Source: Pyrenophora tritici-repentis (Eukaryota; Ascomycota; Dothideomycetes; Pleosporales; Pleosporaceae). Taken from it: a DNA stretch of 64,000 nt. The position numbers were made by a program, and so were the translations under genes. A model generated the notes under the pieces. That model made no database searches. It saw only the letters and a program-made list of their open reading frames with translations, and was not told the DNA's origin. The stretch is from NCBI RefSeq assembly GCF_003171515.1, contig NC_089396.1:992001-1056000 (forward strand). Reading direction: 5' to 3'. Positions 53,988 to 64,000 of this stretch are shown in pieces (within the stretch, counting starts at the first letter, position 1; every line of letters starts with the position of its first letter).

Positions 53988-55750
53988 ATGCAGCGCATGC
54001 AAAGAATCACGGGGCGCTTCCTTCCACGGACGCCCAATGAGGCTGATGTCGAGGCCATGCTGAAAGACTTTAGCGACTCCCAGGTCATGCTGGAGAAGGT
54101 GCGTGTGCTGTGGCTTGTGGTTTCATAGTGCTCTCCGCGAACAGGCGGGGTCGTTTCCAAACGCCAGAAATGTTGCCTGTCGACATTCCTCCTAAGCCGA
54201 ACCAAAATTACTGTCGCCTGTACATGACTGACTGGTCACCAGCTTGAAGCATCAGCAAAGCAATGGCGGGACGCGTGGACCAACATCCTCAACCACCAAC
54301 TGTCTTCAGTCGAGCTCCTATATGCCATCTTCAAGCCCCTCGGCGGCGAAGGCTCCAGTTCCACTCATACACATGTCGAGACGCCGGCTGATGTGCTCGA
54401 ACGTGTCCATGGTCTCCATGAAGCCTTTTCTGAGCTCAAGACGGACATGATGGAGGAGGTCAAGGACATTGACAGGAAACTGGTCGTGCCTGCCAAGCTC
54501 GCTCGCGATGCACTGAAGCCTATGGAGAAGGCTATCAAGAAGCGCGATGACGCAAAGGTCAGACATGAATACCACCCGGGTGTCATGAAATACTTGACAT
54601 ACTAGTGTAAAAAGGCCAATATAGTCGCCAGGCACGCCTATCAGGTGCTCACTCACACTGTCAAGTATTTTATGACACCTAGGTGCTATTAATGACCTGG
54701 CGCCCTAGGCTGACATGTCCCCAGGTCGACTATGAACGCTACAAGAGCCGCTGTGAAGCGCTGCAGAATAAGAAGACGCGTTCCGAGCGTGAGAACCACG
54801 CCCTGACCAAGCACGAAACGGACCTCGAACGCTCCACACACGCATACCAACTCGCCGACGAGAACCTCCGAGAGCGTCTTCCCAGGTTGAACGCTGCGAC
54901 GTTTTCTATTCTGCCCCACCTCCTAGCCAACCAGATTGTGCTACAGAATAACCTGATTGGAAACTTGTACACTGTGCTACACCAGTACTCGCATGAGCAG
55001 GGATATCCCGATCCACCACCAGAACCTGAGGAGGTGATTCCAGTATGGGACTCAAGTTTCACCCCGCTGCGCACTGAGATGGAGTCGAGTCTTGGCTTGC
55101 TCAAGACTGGCAAAGCCATTCACCAGCCGATGCGACTGCCAGACAAAGGAGAGACAGTGACAGGTTTAGGCATTAGGAACAAGGTCTTGCCTGGTCGGAG
55201 ACCTAGCAGCAACGACAGTGTGCCGACCATAACCGGCGTCAGCAGACCCGCACGGCCAGCGCAAACCCTATCCTCAACCTCGGAGAGCGGTCCTCCAATC
55301 AGCCTCTCTAATAAACCCTCATACAGCTCTCTTAGTGCATCCAAGCCAAAGATAGGCGGTTCTCCCCATCTAAGTGCCAACCAGGATGCCTATGGTCGCC
55401 GTGCTTCTTCTACATCCATGGCATCCTCCTACTCCAACGGAGGCAGTGACTATTTCAAGATGCATCCGACGGCTTCCAACGGATCGACTCCCAGCGGTTA
55501 TCCGTCCTCACCAAACCCCGCAGCAGGCAAGAAGAAGCCACCGCCACCACCTCCTAAGAAGAAGATAGGCTCTTTTCAGGGTGAGTATGTCACGGCCATG
55601 TATGACTTCGACAGTCACACGTCAGGCGATCTGTCCTTTAGGGAGGGCGACCGCATTCGCGTTGTTAAGAAGACGGAGAGTTCGCAGGATTGGTGGGAGG
55701 GCGAGATCAACGGAAGGCAGGGCAGCTTTCCGGCGAATTACTGCAAATAG
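53988..55750 (+). CDS. BAR-SH3 protein, Rvs167/Hob1 amphiphysin type
   Basis: Membrane-curving adaptor for endocytic scission and actin patches. Exons 53988-54098, 54243-54557 and 54725-55750 join in phase to 483 residues. BAR domain (residues about 1-240): MQRMQRITGRFLPRTPNEAD, LSSVELLYAIFKPLGG, ERVHGLHEAFSELKTDMMEE, IDRKLVVPAKLARDALKPME and, across intron 2, KRDDAK/VDYERYKSRCEAL. A Ser/Pro-rich linker with GKKKPPPPPPKKK leads to a C-terminal SH3 (YVTAMYDFDSHTSGDLSFRE, DWWEGEINGRQGSFPANYCK). The SH3 rules out Rvs161/Hob3. Intron 2 (54558-54724) is 167 nt, of which 113 nt are a MITE; without it the intron would be 54 nt. Confidence 0.93.
54573..54685 (+). mobile_element. MITE copy C, full length, in BAR-SH3 intron 2
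   Basis: 113 bp, from CACCCGGGTGTCATGAAATA to TATTTTATGACACCTAGGTG. Terminal inverted repeats of about 27 bp, each ending in a palindromic 10-mer. Interior matches copies A and B. No coding capacity; no clear target-site duplication. Confidence 0.9.
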
Positions 55751-56177
55751 TTATTCGCGTGAGAATGATCAGATGGACTAGCATGGCATGGGAGGAACGA
55801 TATCCAAAACTGCATTAGACGGAGGCGTTCAGGTGTGGACGAGACTTTCGATCACGTCGCAAAACATATGGACACTAATTCTCTTTGAAGTCGCATCCAT
55901 CGTCTTCCTGGCAGACTTTCAAACTACTCTAATTACATATTTGAGTGACCTCACCTAGTCCCGTTATTCCCGTGTCACAGCCTTGTTTATTAATAGTGCC
56001 ATTTCTTCAGCCCAATCAAACCTCCCTTCAATTGTTGTTCCTGAATCACAGTTCAGCCTTGAAGCACGATTAGCCTGGCTTTCAGCCCCCACGCCCTAAC
56101 TTGTAACTGACAACCATCTCAAGAGGGCAGAGGCTGAGCTAGACTCACCACGTCATGTACCTGCCCGGCGGGCTTGC
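55751..56177. other. intergenic, no gene seen
   Basis: About 430 bp between two plus-strand genes; it should hold the promoter of the second. Nothing recognised. Confidence 0.5.
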
Positions 56178-57467
56178 ATGCGCGCCTATGAGCCTCGTGC
56201 TACCGGTGGCGCAGCCTCTACATATACACCACACTTCCCATTAGTATCGAAGATTGCGTCGCTCCCAGCGCGCGCAAGTTCCAGTATGGTTGAGAGGACA
56301 ACAATCCAAACTGTAAGCAGCGACAACTCGGTCTCTACATATAATGTTAACGCAACACAGAGCACAACTCTCACACCTCCCTTCCCTTTGCGACCCTTCC
56401 CACCGACTAACCCAGGCGCATCGCAACCACAAACTCCCAACCATGCGCCCAACTCCCCCTCATCCACCCCCCTAACCGCCCTCTCCTCCCTCCCCACCAT
56501 CCTCCCCCGCTCAAAATCCCTCACCCAAACCCTCACCAACATCCCCCTCTTCCTCGCCTCCGACCTAGACCTCAGCCGCTTGAACAGAATCCACACGCAC
56601 CTCTGGATGGCCGGCCGTCCCATGCGCGCCCGCCCTTTACATCGCTACAAGATGCTCGACATGACCGTCCTCCCCACCCAACAAATGGATCTTCACCTCC
56701 TCCGCTACAGCACCAAATTGCTTCTAAAACCACTGCCTGAGTACCTCCTCGACCACGGCTTTTGGACGCAGTATATCTGCCCCGAGCGGGAACTGCATGA
56801 GAGTGCAGCGGGGTTTCTGCTGTCGTATGTGTGGTTGGTGACTAGCCCTTTGGATTTGAAATTCGCGCTAGAGGATGGCTTGGTTCCTGCGTGGGTGGAT
56901 TGGGGCTGGTGGAGGGTGTTTGTGGGAGATGTGCTGGAGGGGGTTGATGGCGAGGGGTTTGTGGGCGTGAATAAGAGGTGGACCTTTGGGGATTTGAGAC
57001 TGGGGAGGATTAATTCGGTTTATCGGATTAGGTATTTTGGGACGCATTTTGTTAAGGGGTATTTGTATGTTTTCTTCTTCTTCTTGTATTTATGGTTTTG
57101 GTCTTGTTTGGCTAATGATGACAGGTACGGATACAACCGCTACGTCGTCTTCTTCCAACGGAACTTCTCCTGGATCCTCATCGTCTTCGTCTTCTTCTCC
57201 CTAGTATTATCAGCTATGCAAGTCGGGCTGTCGTTTCCAGAAGATTCGTCGTCGTCGCTGCAGAACAGCTACCCGTTTATCCGTGCATCATTCGTTTTCG
57301 TCGTATTCAGCATGGTCAGCGTGGTTGTGGTGTTGGCGTTTGTGACTATCATCTTCATTGGCATTTTCGTGTTCAATATGGTGGCGGCGATTAGTCATGC
57401 AAAGACGGAGCAAAGGAAGAGGAAGGAGCTGGCGAGGGAAAAGGAGGAGAAGAATAGGGACGTTTGA
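56178..57467 (+). CDS. fungal two-TM protein of unknown function
   Basis: Exons 56178-57064 and 57125-57467 (about 409 residues if the 60-nt intron is removed). A Ser/Pro-rich head is followed by a conserved-looking core: LDLSRLNRIHTHLWMAGRPM, ARPLHRYKMLDMTV, PLPEYLLDHGFWTQYICP, AAGFLLSYVWLVTSPLDLKF and, across the intron, VKGYL/YGYNRYVVFFQRNFSW. Two strongly hydrophobic helices follow (WILIVFVFFSLVLSAM; VFVVFSMVSVVVVLAFVTII and beyond), then a charged tail. A family of such proteins is widespread in ascomycetes, perhaps the DUF6601 group; I give that name from memory with low certainty. Start could be the second ATG at 56286. The intron is a multiple of three and has no stop. Confidence 0.8.
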   Translation: MRAYEPRATGGAASTYTPHFPLVSKIASLPARASSSMVERTTIQTVSSDNSVSTYNVNATQSTTLTPPFPLRPFPPTNPGASQPQTPNHAPNSPSSTPLTALSSLPTILPRSKSLTQTLTNIPLFLASDLDLSRLNRIHTHLWMAGRPMRARPLHRYKMLDMTVLPTQQMDLHLLRYSTKLLLKPLPEYLLDHGFWTQYICPERELHESAAGFLLSYVWLVTSPLDLKFALEDGLVPAWVDWGWWRVFVGDVLEGVDGEGFVGVNKRWTFGDLRLGRINSVYRIRYFGTHFVKGYLYVFFFFLYLWFWSCLANDDRYGYNRYVVFFQRNFSWILIVFVFFSLVLSAMQVGLSFPEDSSSSLQNSYPFIRASFVFVVFSMVSVVVVLAFVTIIFIGIFVFNMVAAISHAKTEQRKRKELAREKEEKNRDV

Positions 57468-57601
57468 TGTTGAGGATGAGGGGGCGGGGGTGAATGTGAT
57501 GAATGCTGAATGATGAGATATATACAGTAGCTCAAACTGTCTACCTAAACACCAAAAGCGCCAACAATCCTCATAATTTCCATCTCAAGTCTCTTCCGTA
57601 T

Positions 57602-58279
57602 CTACAGCTCCGGCTTCTCTTCCTTCTCCTCCTTCTCCTTGTCCCCACCATCCTTCCTCCTCACAACCAACGCCTCAACCGTAAACCTAACCTCCTTCTC
57701 CCCCGTCCCCTCATGCTTCACCTTGCCAATCACTTTGCCATCCTCAGGCTCATTACTATAACTCTCCAACCCCTCAAACACACCCTCACACCCCTCCTCT
57801 CCTTTACCCTCACCCCCATCCTCCCTCTCCACCCAAAGCGGCAGAATCGGATAAATCGCGCCCGGCGCAAAGAAAACCTCATCATCCTGCACACTATAAT
57901 GTTTCTGCTTACTCTCCTTCTTCAACCACTCGCGCACTTTAAACGGCACATCCGCCATCTTCATGCGAATGAGCTCGCGCCCGCCGCCGTGCACATCGAT
58001 GCCGTCCCAGGAACCCGCGTACAGCTGACCGCTGTAAAAGACTTTGAGTTGCGGGGCTTGTTCCTCGAGGTCCGGGTAGAGTTCCGAGAGTTTGTAGATT
58101 TTGGCGTTGTGTGTGGTTTTTGTGAGGCAGTGTTGTGTGTAGGGGGAGAGTGTGGTGGCGTCCCATTTTGCGGCCCAGAGGGCGCCTACGGGGGTGGGCT
58201 CGTCGGCGGGCGTGGTGCTGGCGTGGGTTGTGGTTGCGAGAAGGAGGGCGGCTTGGGGGAGCAAGGTTGTGAGTCTCAT
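57602..58279 (-). CDS. small secreted protein of unknown function
   Basis: Best start is ATG 58279, which gives MRLTTLLPQAALLLATTTHA, a typical signal peptide; an earlier ATG at 58357 would bury it. About 225 residues. The mature part has ALWAAKWDATTLSPYTQHC, KVFYSGQLYAGSWDGIDVHG, VREWLKKESKQKHYSVQDDE and VFFAPGAIYPILPLWVERED, and ends in a Glu/Lys-rich tail. Two cysteines. No known domain recognised; an extracellular role is inferred from the signal peptide alone. Confidence 0.72.
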   Translation of the reverse strand: MRLTTLLPQAALLLATTTHASTTPADEPTPVGALWAAKWDATTLSPYTQHCLTKTTHNAKIYKLSELYPDLEEQAPQLKVFYSGQLYAGSWDGIDVHGGGRELIRMKMADVPFKVREWLKKESKQKHYSVQDDEVFFAPGAIYPILPLWVEREDGGEGKGEEGCEGVFEGLESYSNEPEDGKVIGKVKHEGTGEKEVRFTVEALVVRRKDGGDKEKEEKEEKPEL

Positions 58280-58931
58280 TTTGAGGGATTTTGGTAGGTT
58301 TGATGTGTAGAGTTTGTATAGGAGGCTGCTGAAGTACTGTGCGATAGGCAAGTACAATATGCAAGTGACCGTGATGAAAGGTAAGCAGAGAAGCAGTCAG
58401 TCAACCCATAGCCAACGTCGCGTCGCGGGCTCATATAGCCAGCAGTTCTTTTATGACTTCTGTCCTTTTCTCTGAGCTACCTAGCTTGCGACAGTCCCAT
58501 CCCATGACGTTCTGCCCGCCTCCATGTTCCGCTTTCCATATTAATTGCAAGGGCCACTAGTGACGCCGCCAGGAACGCAATAGATTAAAAGAACACGGTG
58601 GTAGCACGCGGCGACGTGTTTTCTTCGGTCTCTTTAATGCCCGAATTGCTGTGCTGGGTCTTGCCGCGTGACTTGGTTCGGTGTTTTTGTTTGCGCTTCT
58701 AGTTGTTGTCGTATGCTGCTTGGTGGTCGCGGGGTTTGGGGGAAAGCCAGGAGGTGGGGGCATGTGGGGGAAATTCGGGCTCGGGCCACGCGAGTACGTT
58801 AGGAAGACGATGATCGCGAGGTACTCCTTCTTTCGCCGACTCATGTCTTGTTTTCCAACTTTGATTCATATGGCCTGTGCGTTTCTGGGTTTGTGGGTGC
58901 TGGGAATTTGCGCAGCGTACGGATGGCTGCT
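58280..58931. other. intergenic, no gene seen
   Basis: About 650 bp between the secreted-protein start and the 3' end of the HET locus. One hydrophobic frame (58681-58959, +) overlaps the HET 3' end and lacks an ATG start; not accepted. Confidence 0.5.
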
Positions 58932-60673
58932 TCAGATGAGACAAAAGATCTGCTCTTGACGTCTCCCTTGCTCCATCTCCTCGACCAGCTCGCCACGCAT
59001 AATCTCATCAATGTACTCTTCACCTAGGATGAGGTACCCATCGCCTCTCGTTCGCAATACCAATGGATATTCGTAGCCATACAATACAACGACTATGTCA
59101 TCCTGCCGCATGCACAAGGGGCCAAGGCCGTGACTGCCACCTAACGTCCAGAATATGCGACGATTACGTGTGGCGGAGTATACAGCATCATGGTATGCAT
59201 GTAGCACATCCTCTTCGATAGTCTCGACAGGGTTCTGCGACCAGGTGGTAAGCTCATTGAAGCCTCTATAATACATGGTTTGAGTCTCTTCGTCCACATC
59301 ACCAATGTGATGTCTTGAGTGCGTATAGCCAACCGTCATGGTGCGGGCCAAACATTGGATGTTTCTTCCTGATTTTAGCACTTTCTTTTGCATTCTTAAA
59401 AAGGCATGACCTTCGCTTTCTATGGTCGGCCGATACCAGTCTAAGCAGCCATCAACCGCGCTTACTTTGTCGTAAATGACACCTGTACAACATAGTCGCC
59501 CTTCTTCTAGACCTCTCTCGTTGGATAAGCAAAATCGTCGTTTGCCGCAGGCGCTGAAGATCGGTGGTTGGGATGGGAAAACGCTGGCAGATACTCGGGT
59601 GTCCCAGCGCGGGGCCCACGATGCGTAACCCTCGTCTCCGTCGTAAGTTCCATAGTGTGCTACCATCGAGAATAACCTTAAATCAATACTAGAACGAACG
59701 ATATGAGTAGCAGTCTCAGCAAATACTTGGCCAGGACTTTTTCCGTAGTCTGGTTGAAAACCCCCTGGTCTCAAGTCAAGAAGACCAAGAAGACCGTATA
59801 CCTTGTCTCTTGGATCCGTCGACTCAAAAATTCTAAATCTCATCAGAGCCTCAGGGATATGGTGCTTGAAATACTCAAGTTTGTATATGGTCGCCGCATA
59901 GCTTACTGACCGAAGGCGCCCAAATCTCTCGTTTGTCTCCGATCTCTTGACTATAGTTCTTGCTAAGTTTCCGAATAAGTAAGATGCTATAAGTCCAACA
60001 TCATTCCACGGAAGTTCCTGTCTGCCCCATAGGACTAGCGCATCCTTCGCTAGTATAACCTCTTGGATACACCATACTCTACTAAACCATGGGCTAGAAT
60101 ACAACTTTTCCAGGCCGGCTTCCATTGGAGGAGTGAGTTTAGCGGTGATAGCAATGGGTACTTCGATATTTTTCAGGTCTGATCCTATTTTCATAACGAT
60201 ACCGTGGTTTTGGGCGAATTCTGTGCAGGATTCTGCGCAAAGGGCCACAAAATGTAGAACCTGGGAGATGAGCTCTTCTTCACCATGACCCGGACAGATA
60301 CAGACTTTATCTGCGCGTAAGTAGATTTTACTCATGAGAGGAACTTGACAGTTCTTCTTTTCGTTGCCATCTTGATTGATACACAATGCATCCGCCCAGA
60401 AGACTCGCGGGGTCTGCTCGAGTCTGAGTCTTTTGAGAGCATGCGATAGGTTAGGTCGGATGGTTATAGGTATGTCATTGCATATGATCGGAACGGTAGG
60501 CGGGTCGACGCCCCAGACGTATGACAATGCTTCGTAGGAAGGGAGGCTTTCGGTATCAGCAACCATAAGGTTGCACTCCAAGGTTTTATCGGGATTTGAA
60601 GAGGGGAGGATTTAATAAGACGGATTTGGTGTTGTGAGAGTAGTCGCTCCGTGTAGATTGATGGCTCGGACAT
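58932..60673 (-). pseudogene. HET-domain gene with N-terminal frameshift
   Basis: Long HET frame ending at a TGA (58932-58934): SYEALSYVWGVDPPT, LKRLRLEQTPRVFWADALCI and NQDGNEKKNCQVPLMSKIYL, then WFSRVWCIQEVILAKDALVL, ESTDPRDKVYGLLGLLDLRP and further typical C-terminal HET-family sequence to QEQIFCLI. Upstream, ATG 60673 gives MSEPSIYTERLLSQHQIRLI, the usual HET N-terminus, but in a different frame; the HET frame itself has a TAA just above the joint. One base appears lost or gained near 60597-60612, at a CCTCCCC stretch on the minus strand. If it is not an error, translation could begin only at an internal ATG (MVADTES), leaving most of the HET domain intact but without its first strand. 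Confidence 0.78.
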
Positions 60674-61089
60674 TTTGTGGGTAACGTCTTCGCGTAGCTC
60701 GTGGCAGGTAGGCGGGGGTTGGCTCCAACCAAGAATGGCTCAAGGTAATAGATTTATGCAGAGACAAAGACTATTATGAAAGACGTTTAGCTGTTTGATC
60801 AAGCACTTGGATATTTAGTGTGGTCGGAATGAGGTAGAAGAGAAGATTCGAGGTCGCTGTGTTGGACGAGTGGGGTCGGAAGGCTGACGAGACGGAAGGC
60901 GCTAAGCTTTCGCCACAATGAGCACTGCCCTACGGCTGTGTAGGGATCTCGTCACTGTTCCTATAGTAAGTATGAACACCACAATGATTCACAGTTGGAG
61001 AGCCCAAGTGGATGTATTTCAATGCTGCAAAAAAGTCTATTTTTCCCAGTGGGCGCCATTCTCAGTCAGGTACTGTTTGCTAAGAAACC
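60674..61089. other. intergenic, no gene seen
   Basis: About 415 bp; upstream of the HET locus and downstream of the next minus-strand gene. Confidence 0.5.
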
Positions 61090-62060
61090 CTAGACCTTCA
61101 CATCTCGCTTCACGAGCGGCTTAAGCCCAGGCAACGAAATGACGATGATGGAGAGTGTCATCTCAACCATGCTAAGAGGATCTGGAGGAGAGAGTGTCAG
61201 TACAGTACTACCAAATACAGAACATATTTTTCGGAAAGAAAACTTACAAACGAGGTTCTCCTGCCCAGTGCCCACCTTGAGGCAAACAAAGCGCACGATG
61301 CCCGACGCAATAGTCAAGGCTCCGAGCCCGAATGTGAGCGCAACACCCGTGGAAGATCTCAGTACACCCTTGACCAAAAGCATTACAGGGATAGCATAAA
61401 CGACCAAGTAGCAGGCCAGGTTGAGCGTAAAGTTCAGGATGAAGGGCTCAGGCGCATAGAATACTGAGCATGCACCATCTTCTTGAGACCATTGCTCAGA
61501 GACTGGTGTGCCGCAGAAGAACGTGTCATCGAACAGAATTGTCAGATAGCAAGCGACAACAAAGCCAGTAAAAGCGAAGAGCATCTTGCGCAGGGTTGGG
61601 TGACCGGAGAGGTTGAAGAAGGCCCAGTAGAAGGCTAGCATGCTAAGTTTGGGAAAGCCCATGCCCACATCGTAGAAGTAGTTAGAGGCGAATGAGATCT
61701 GTGCTTTGGATTAGCTGGGCATAGAACTGAACGGTTCCAGGTTGCCCTACCTTTGACAGCTTCACTGAAGTCTCATACTCGTCCATGACGCCCATCTGAT
61801 ATGTAAGGGTGTCGCAAATGATCAGGCCCAATGCATTCACAGCCGATGCGAGCAGCAGATAGTCTGACCAGTCCAACTTTGTGCGAAGACGAAACAATCG
61901 CGTATAGATACGCGCCGCGACGAACAGGTACGCGAAGATCAATAGGATCCATTCCGAGATCTGTTACAGTACCATGTATTAGAGTGATGTTGGCTTCGAT
62001 GCTAACGTTTGAAATACTGCAGCTTACCATGCAATCTTTTCCGTCAATATAGTGTGCCAT
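61090..62060 (-). CDS. SAT4/fungal-rhodopsin-domain membrane protein
   Basis: Starts at ATG 62060 (MAHYIDGKDCM), splices to ISEWILLIFAYLFVAARIY, then further introns near 61669-61750 and 61182-61247 (66 nt). Hydrophobic helices alternate with family marks LDWSDYLLLASAVNALGLI, GFPKLSMLAFYWAFFNL, FCGTPVSEQWSQEDGACS (paired extracellular cysteines), NLACYLVVYAIPVMLL and LTFGLGALTIASGIVRFVCL; it ends SMVEMTLSIIVISLPGLKPL then VKRDVKV. The cytosolic tail is nearly absent, unlike its neighbour. Same family and strand as the gene at 63057, about 1 kb away, suggesting an old tandem duplication. Ligand unknown. Confidence 0.85.
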
Positions 62061-63056
62061 TGTGATAGTGTAGTGTGATGAGATAATCACAAACGTGTAA
62101 CAGGACGACCACAGGCTGAAGGATAAAAGCCGATGAGAAGTTTTTTCGCTCGATTTGAGGACTACAACATTATGTATATACGCCACATATAGGAACCATG
62201 CAGGTTAATATATGATACCGTGCACGTATCATCCCACGTCTTTTCAGGCAATGTCTGGGCGATGGTTTGTGGGTGAATTACCACCTATCACTGAGAGCCG
62301 CCGCCGGATATGAGCCTTTGCTTGTCGAGATGCATACCCACCTACAAGCGTGCAGGCGTGTGTGCGGACAACGGTTCACGATTGAAGCGGTTTGGATGCC
62401 GTGATAGAATGGGTCGATCCCAACAGAGCCCTTGCGTTGCAACGGCTGAACCGTTTTGTCGGGCTCTATGCAGATTGAGGATGGGAATCTCTGGGGCAGG
62501 GTCTTCTCTTCTTCTTCTTGTTCTTCTTCTAGAAGACCACGGTTAATATGACGCCTAGCAATTCCATTCGAATGCCCACACTTTCAGGTCGTATGCTTGT
62601 TGACAACACCATGTGTCCCCGTCGCAAGTAACAGGTGATGAAGAGTGCCATGAGGCCTTCCTTTCCCGGTGGCTCAATCCGCCAAACCAATTCTAATATA
62701 AGCGAGCCTTTCGGCCAATGCCAGTGGATGCCTCACAGCAGGGCTGCGGCACAGTTTATGGGCGAACAATTCTGAGGTGGTGGAACGACGGAGCTTGACA
62801 CCGTTATGGTTCGCTTGGAAGGGTCCAGCTTCTACCGTCCGGCGCGGCGTCCGGGCGCTAGTGCGGGAGCGGCACACACGCCATCCACCACATAGACACG
62901 ATGCCAATGATCCCTTCACGGCAGGGTTCCGAAAATTACAATCCTAGAAAACACGAGCCGTCTGCCAAAAATGATGCATATGAGGCCAGCTCAATCCTTC
63001 CACTTCATCTGCCTCAGTTGACACTACGAAACCACACTCCCGTCCCCTGTCCGTCC
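62061..63056. other. intergenic, no gene seen
   Basis: About 1 kb between the two tandem SAT4-type genes. Holds the promoter of the first. A TTC/TTG-rich microsatellite lies at about 62497-62532. Confidence 0.55.
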
Positions 63057-64000
63057 TCACGGTAATTTTCCATAGATTCCGCTCTCCTCATCTTGCGACC
63101 TCGAAAATTGCACGCTAACTCGGCGCGTCTCGTAAATCACATCCTTTCTGGCCATTGTGTTGAGCTCCACTTCGCTTCCCGAATCCTCCTCGGTATGCAC
63201 GTGAACGCTGTGCTTGACTCTTCGGGTAGGGCGAATGAAGCCCTGTGATCCTGTACCGGGCGTTCTTTGCCCGTATGCGCCATTAGAGGATGAAGAGTGT
63301 GATTTTTTGTTGGAAGAGAAGATCCCGTCGCGGCGCAAGAAGGACCTCATGGACGGCAGCGACACTACCATGATAGCGACGGCCATTTCGGCCATTGAAA
63401 GAACGACTGTATTTGCATCAGTGCTATCCAATGAAATACTTGCGAAACTCTCTGAGTAGATTCACATACAGACGTTGGTCCAGGCATATATGACCTCTAT
63501 CGTCGCAAACCGGAGAATACTCATGGCTATTGTGACTATGCCGAGAGAAAAGGTCAATACGAGGCCCCAAATTTGGCGGCGTCGAAGCTGCAATTGGCGT
63601 AGGAGCGGGAACGGTAGCGCAAAGACTGTGACCACATCATCAGGGAATGACTCAACGTGGGAATGGCGTGACTTACTGAACAGGTCGGATGAAACATTGA
63701 GGGCCCAGTCAATTCTGAATACCTCCTTTGAACTGAAGGTATTGCATGCACCTTCGTCTGGCGACCAATTTAGAGAAACCTGCCTACCGCACCAGAAAGT
63801 ATCCAGGAAAAACGTTGTCACCATGGCGCATAGGGTGAAAGTTGACACCACGTAAAGCACCTTTCGCAGTGTTGGCATCGTCTTTGGAATGAGTCTGAAG
63901 TACAGAGCCAGAATTGCTAGCTTTGGCCAGTATATTCCAGTGTCGTAGAAGGCATTTCCCGCGAATTGCACCTGGTCGTACACCTGTCAGCCTTTTCTGC
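63057..64000 (-). CDS. SAT4/fungal-rhodopsin-domain membrane protein, cut by window end
   Basis: Only the 3' part is in the window; the start lies beyond 64000. Family sequence: VQFAGNAFYDTGIYWPKLAI and LALYFRLIPKTMPTLRKVLY, FWCGRQVSLNWSPDEGACNT with the paired cysteines, VFRIDWALNVSSDLF, then after an intron near 63620-63677 FALPFPLLRQL and GLVLTFSLGIVTIAMSILRF, and after a second near 63432-63475 VVLSMAEMAVAIMVVSLPSM. The cytosolic tail is long, with RPTRRVKHSVHVHTEEDSGS and RRVSVQFSRSQDEES, rich in likely phosphorylation sites. It shares the layout of the gene at 61090 but not the tail. Confidence 0.83.

Noticed and set aside
57503..58297. Plus-strand Leu/His-rich frame
   Set aside because: Antisense shadow of the secreted-protein gene, which has a proper signal peptide.
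58681..58959. Hydrophobic plus-strand frame
   Set aside because: No ATG start, overlaps the 3' end of the HET locus, no family match.

Overview
This window reads as nuclear DNA of a filamentous ascomycete. Genes carry short introns of about 48-80 nt with GT...AG ends and CTAAC/CTGAC-like branch sites, and proteins match fungal families: Spo11, NmrA, Gid7, Ubc7, an EF-hand NADPH oxidase, HET-domain proteins and SAT4/rhodopsin-type membrane proteins. A Dothideomycete of the Pleosporales is my best guess, but that is inference from family content only. All exon limits were placed by eye.

Layout. 0.2-13.4 kb is gene-rich core: spo11 (+), a Ser/Pro-rich protein (+), a WD40 GID-complex subunit (-), a secreted GH1 glucosidase (-), a NAP/SET histone chaperone (-) and a nucleotidyltransferase-like protein (+). 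14.1-16.3 kb holds an ankyrin-type asparaginase bracketed by two inverted copies of a ~113-bp MITE. 18-21.6 kb holds nmrA, mitochondrial bL19 and a Pmp3 proteolipid. 22.7-29.6 kb is looser: a frameshifted HET gene, a SAT4-type membrane protein and an HSL-type hydrolase. 30.7-36.5 kb holds NoxC, an unknown protein, sulfite oxidase and ubc7.

36.5-51.1 kb is a mobile-element island. It contains a 1.6-kb copia-type miniature LTR element with 5-bp TSD, a HET pseudogene with two in-frame stops and a frameshift, a complete 7.8-kb Ty3/gypsy element with LTRs identical by eye and a candidate -1 slippery site, and then 2.6 kb of non-coding DNA containing an unusual array with ~50-bp periodicity. After it come a DUF2439 (ZGRF1/Mte1/Dbl2-like) gene divergent from an Rvs167/Hob1 BAR-SH3 gene whose second intron carries the same MITE, a two-TM membrane protein, a small secreted protein, a third damaged HET gene and two tandem SAT4-type genes, the last cut by the window end.

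The genes do not form an obvious pathway or biosynthetic cluster; most are independent housekeeping or signalling genes. The threads that tie the window together are genome dynamics: one MITE family in or beside introns and leaders, two low-divergence LTR insertions, and three HET (non-self recognition) loci that each carry a reading-frame lesion. The most unusual unexplained structure is the ~50-bp quasi-periodic pyrimidine/AAAA/ATGT array at about 49.4-50.9 kb.
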